NCBI GenBank assembly: GCA_004525685.1
Contig: SPBW01000134.1
Location: 1-5,776, forward strand
DNA from: Candidatus Atribacteria bacterium
Lineage (GTDB): Bacteria; Bipolaricaulota; Bipolaricaulia; UBA7950; UBA9294
Direction of reading: 5' to 3'
DNA length: 5,776 nucleotides
Position numbers and translations under genes: made by a program. The notes beneath the pieces were generated by a model that did no database searches, was not told the DNA's origin, and saw only the letters and a list, made by a program, of their open reading frames with translations. Shown here piece after piece: positions 5,574-5,776 of the stretch; the first letter of the stretch is position 1; each line of letters begins with the position of its first letter.

Positions 5574-5755
5574 AATCCTCTCGGGGGTATTCGCGAAGGA
5601 AGAACCAGGTCCAAACAGTTGTCTGTTCCCTATCTCGTGATGCAGTTCCTTGGACGGTGCTCGCGCGGACGTTGCATCGGACCAAGCGTGCAACCTCCGA
5701 GGAAGTCAATGCGACACCAGATTCCCGTCCTTCACCAGAGCATCAGGACGCAGCG
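5574..5755. other. Non-coding stretch with several dyads; no gene supported
   Basis: No reading frame here has a convincing start and ribosome binding site. Three inverted repeats stand out: AACAG-TTGT-CTGTT (5614-5627); GTCCAA (5609-5614) with TTGGAC (5650-5655), which encloses most of it; and a longer dyad CGGA-c-GTTGCA (5666-5676) with TGCAAC-c-TCCG (5689-5699), ten of eleven positions paired around a 12-nt centre. They could be regulatory sites for the gene to the right, or parts of a structured RNA leader; I recognise no known RNA family. A plus-strand frame stays open from 5570 to the right edge, but its start cannot be placed. Confidence 0.5.
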
Positions 5756-5776
5756 ATGTTGAAATACAAGACCCGA
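5756..5776 (+). CDS. Possible start of a gene running off the right edge
   Basis: ATG at 5756 with AGGA (5745-5748) 7 nt upstream, encoding MLKYKTR before the window ends. Spacing is good for a ribosome binding site, and it follows a non-coding, dyad-rich stretch, as a new transcription unit might. Seven codons are too few to assign a product or even to be sure it is a gene. Confidence 0.25.

Noticed and set aside
4847..5586. Exact 12-bp direct repeat ATCCTCTCGGGG at 4847-4858 and 5575-5586, flanking the membrane protein gene.
   Set aside because: About one repeated 12-mer is expected by chance in a window of this size, and the first copy overlaps a Shine-Dalgarno sequence. No longer flanking similarity was seen.
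5566..5590. GTTCGAATCC resembles the T-arm of a tRNA, suggesting a tRNA 3' end or attachment-site remnant.
   Set aside because: The 5' side (GCTAG) does not pair with the 3' side (CCTCT) as a T stem, there is no matching acceptor strand upstream, and no anticodon arm. The motif is explained by the overlapping palindrome.
5566..5709. Minus-strand frame of 47 codons beginning LTSSEVARLV, which resembles the N-terminus of a MerR/excisionase-type helix-turn-helix.
   Set aside because: Only a TTG start is available, no ribosome binding site precedes it, and the similarity ends after about ten residues. The rest does not continue as a helix-turn-helix domain.

Overview
The window looks like ordinary bacterial chromosome: moderately GC-rich by eye, densely coded, with strong purine-rich Shine-Dalgarno sequences ahead of most genes. 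The TldD/TldE proteins and the OmpR/HisKA two-component pair resemble those of Chloroflexota, Actinomycetota or deep-branching Gram-positive bacteria. That placement is a loose inference from protein style; there is no rRNA or other marker here. No phage, transposon, CRISPR or plasmid genes are visible.

Layout, left to right. (1) Minus strand, 1-1430: a two-component operon. An OmpR/PhoB-type response regulator (1430-744) is followed, with a 4-bp ATGA overlap, by a membrane sensor histidine kinase (747 to the left edge). The kinase is cut by the window just after its H-box, and a perfect 22-bp palindrome lies in its coding sequence at the very edge. (2) A 196-bp divergent intergenic region, 1431-1626, holds candidate promoters for both directions and a cluster of GATC sites. 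(3) Plus strand, 1627-4456: a TldE/PmbA-like protein and TldD, 19 bp apart. Together they should form a TldD/TldE heterodimeric zinc metallopeptidase. The operon ends in a textbook intrinsic terminator (4491-4524). (4) Plus strand, 4610-4771: a 53-residue single-pass membrane protein with a GTG start, a strong ribosome binding site and its own candidate promoter. (5) Plus strand, 4866-5564: a six-segment integral membrane protein of unknown function. A good sigma-70-type promoter precedes it, with small dyads inside and just after the promoter. (6) 5565-5776: no convincing gene. There is a 17-bp palindrome at the stop codon, a strong imperfect dyad near 5666-5699, and possibly the first codons of a gene at 5756.

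How the parts may work together. The kinase-regulator pair senses an envelope or extracellular signal; its targets cannot be read from the sequence. TldE-TldD would degrade or mature unfolded peptides in the cytosol, but no RiPP modification enzyme or obvious precursor peptide is present. The terminator and separate promoters suggest the two downstream membrane-protein genes are transcribed independently of tldED. I found no clear evidence of a new multi-gene system. The most unusual signals are the edge palindrome, the unannotated small membrane protein and the dyad-rich spacers around the last two genes.
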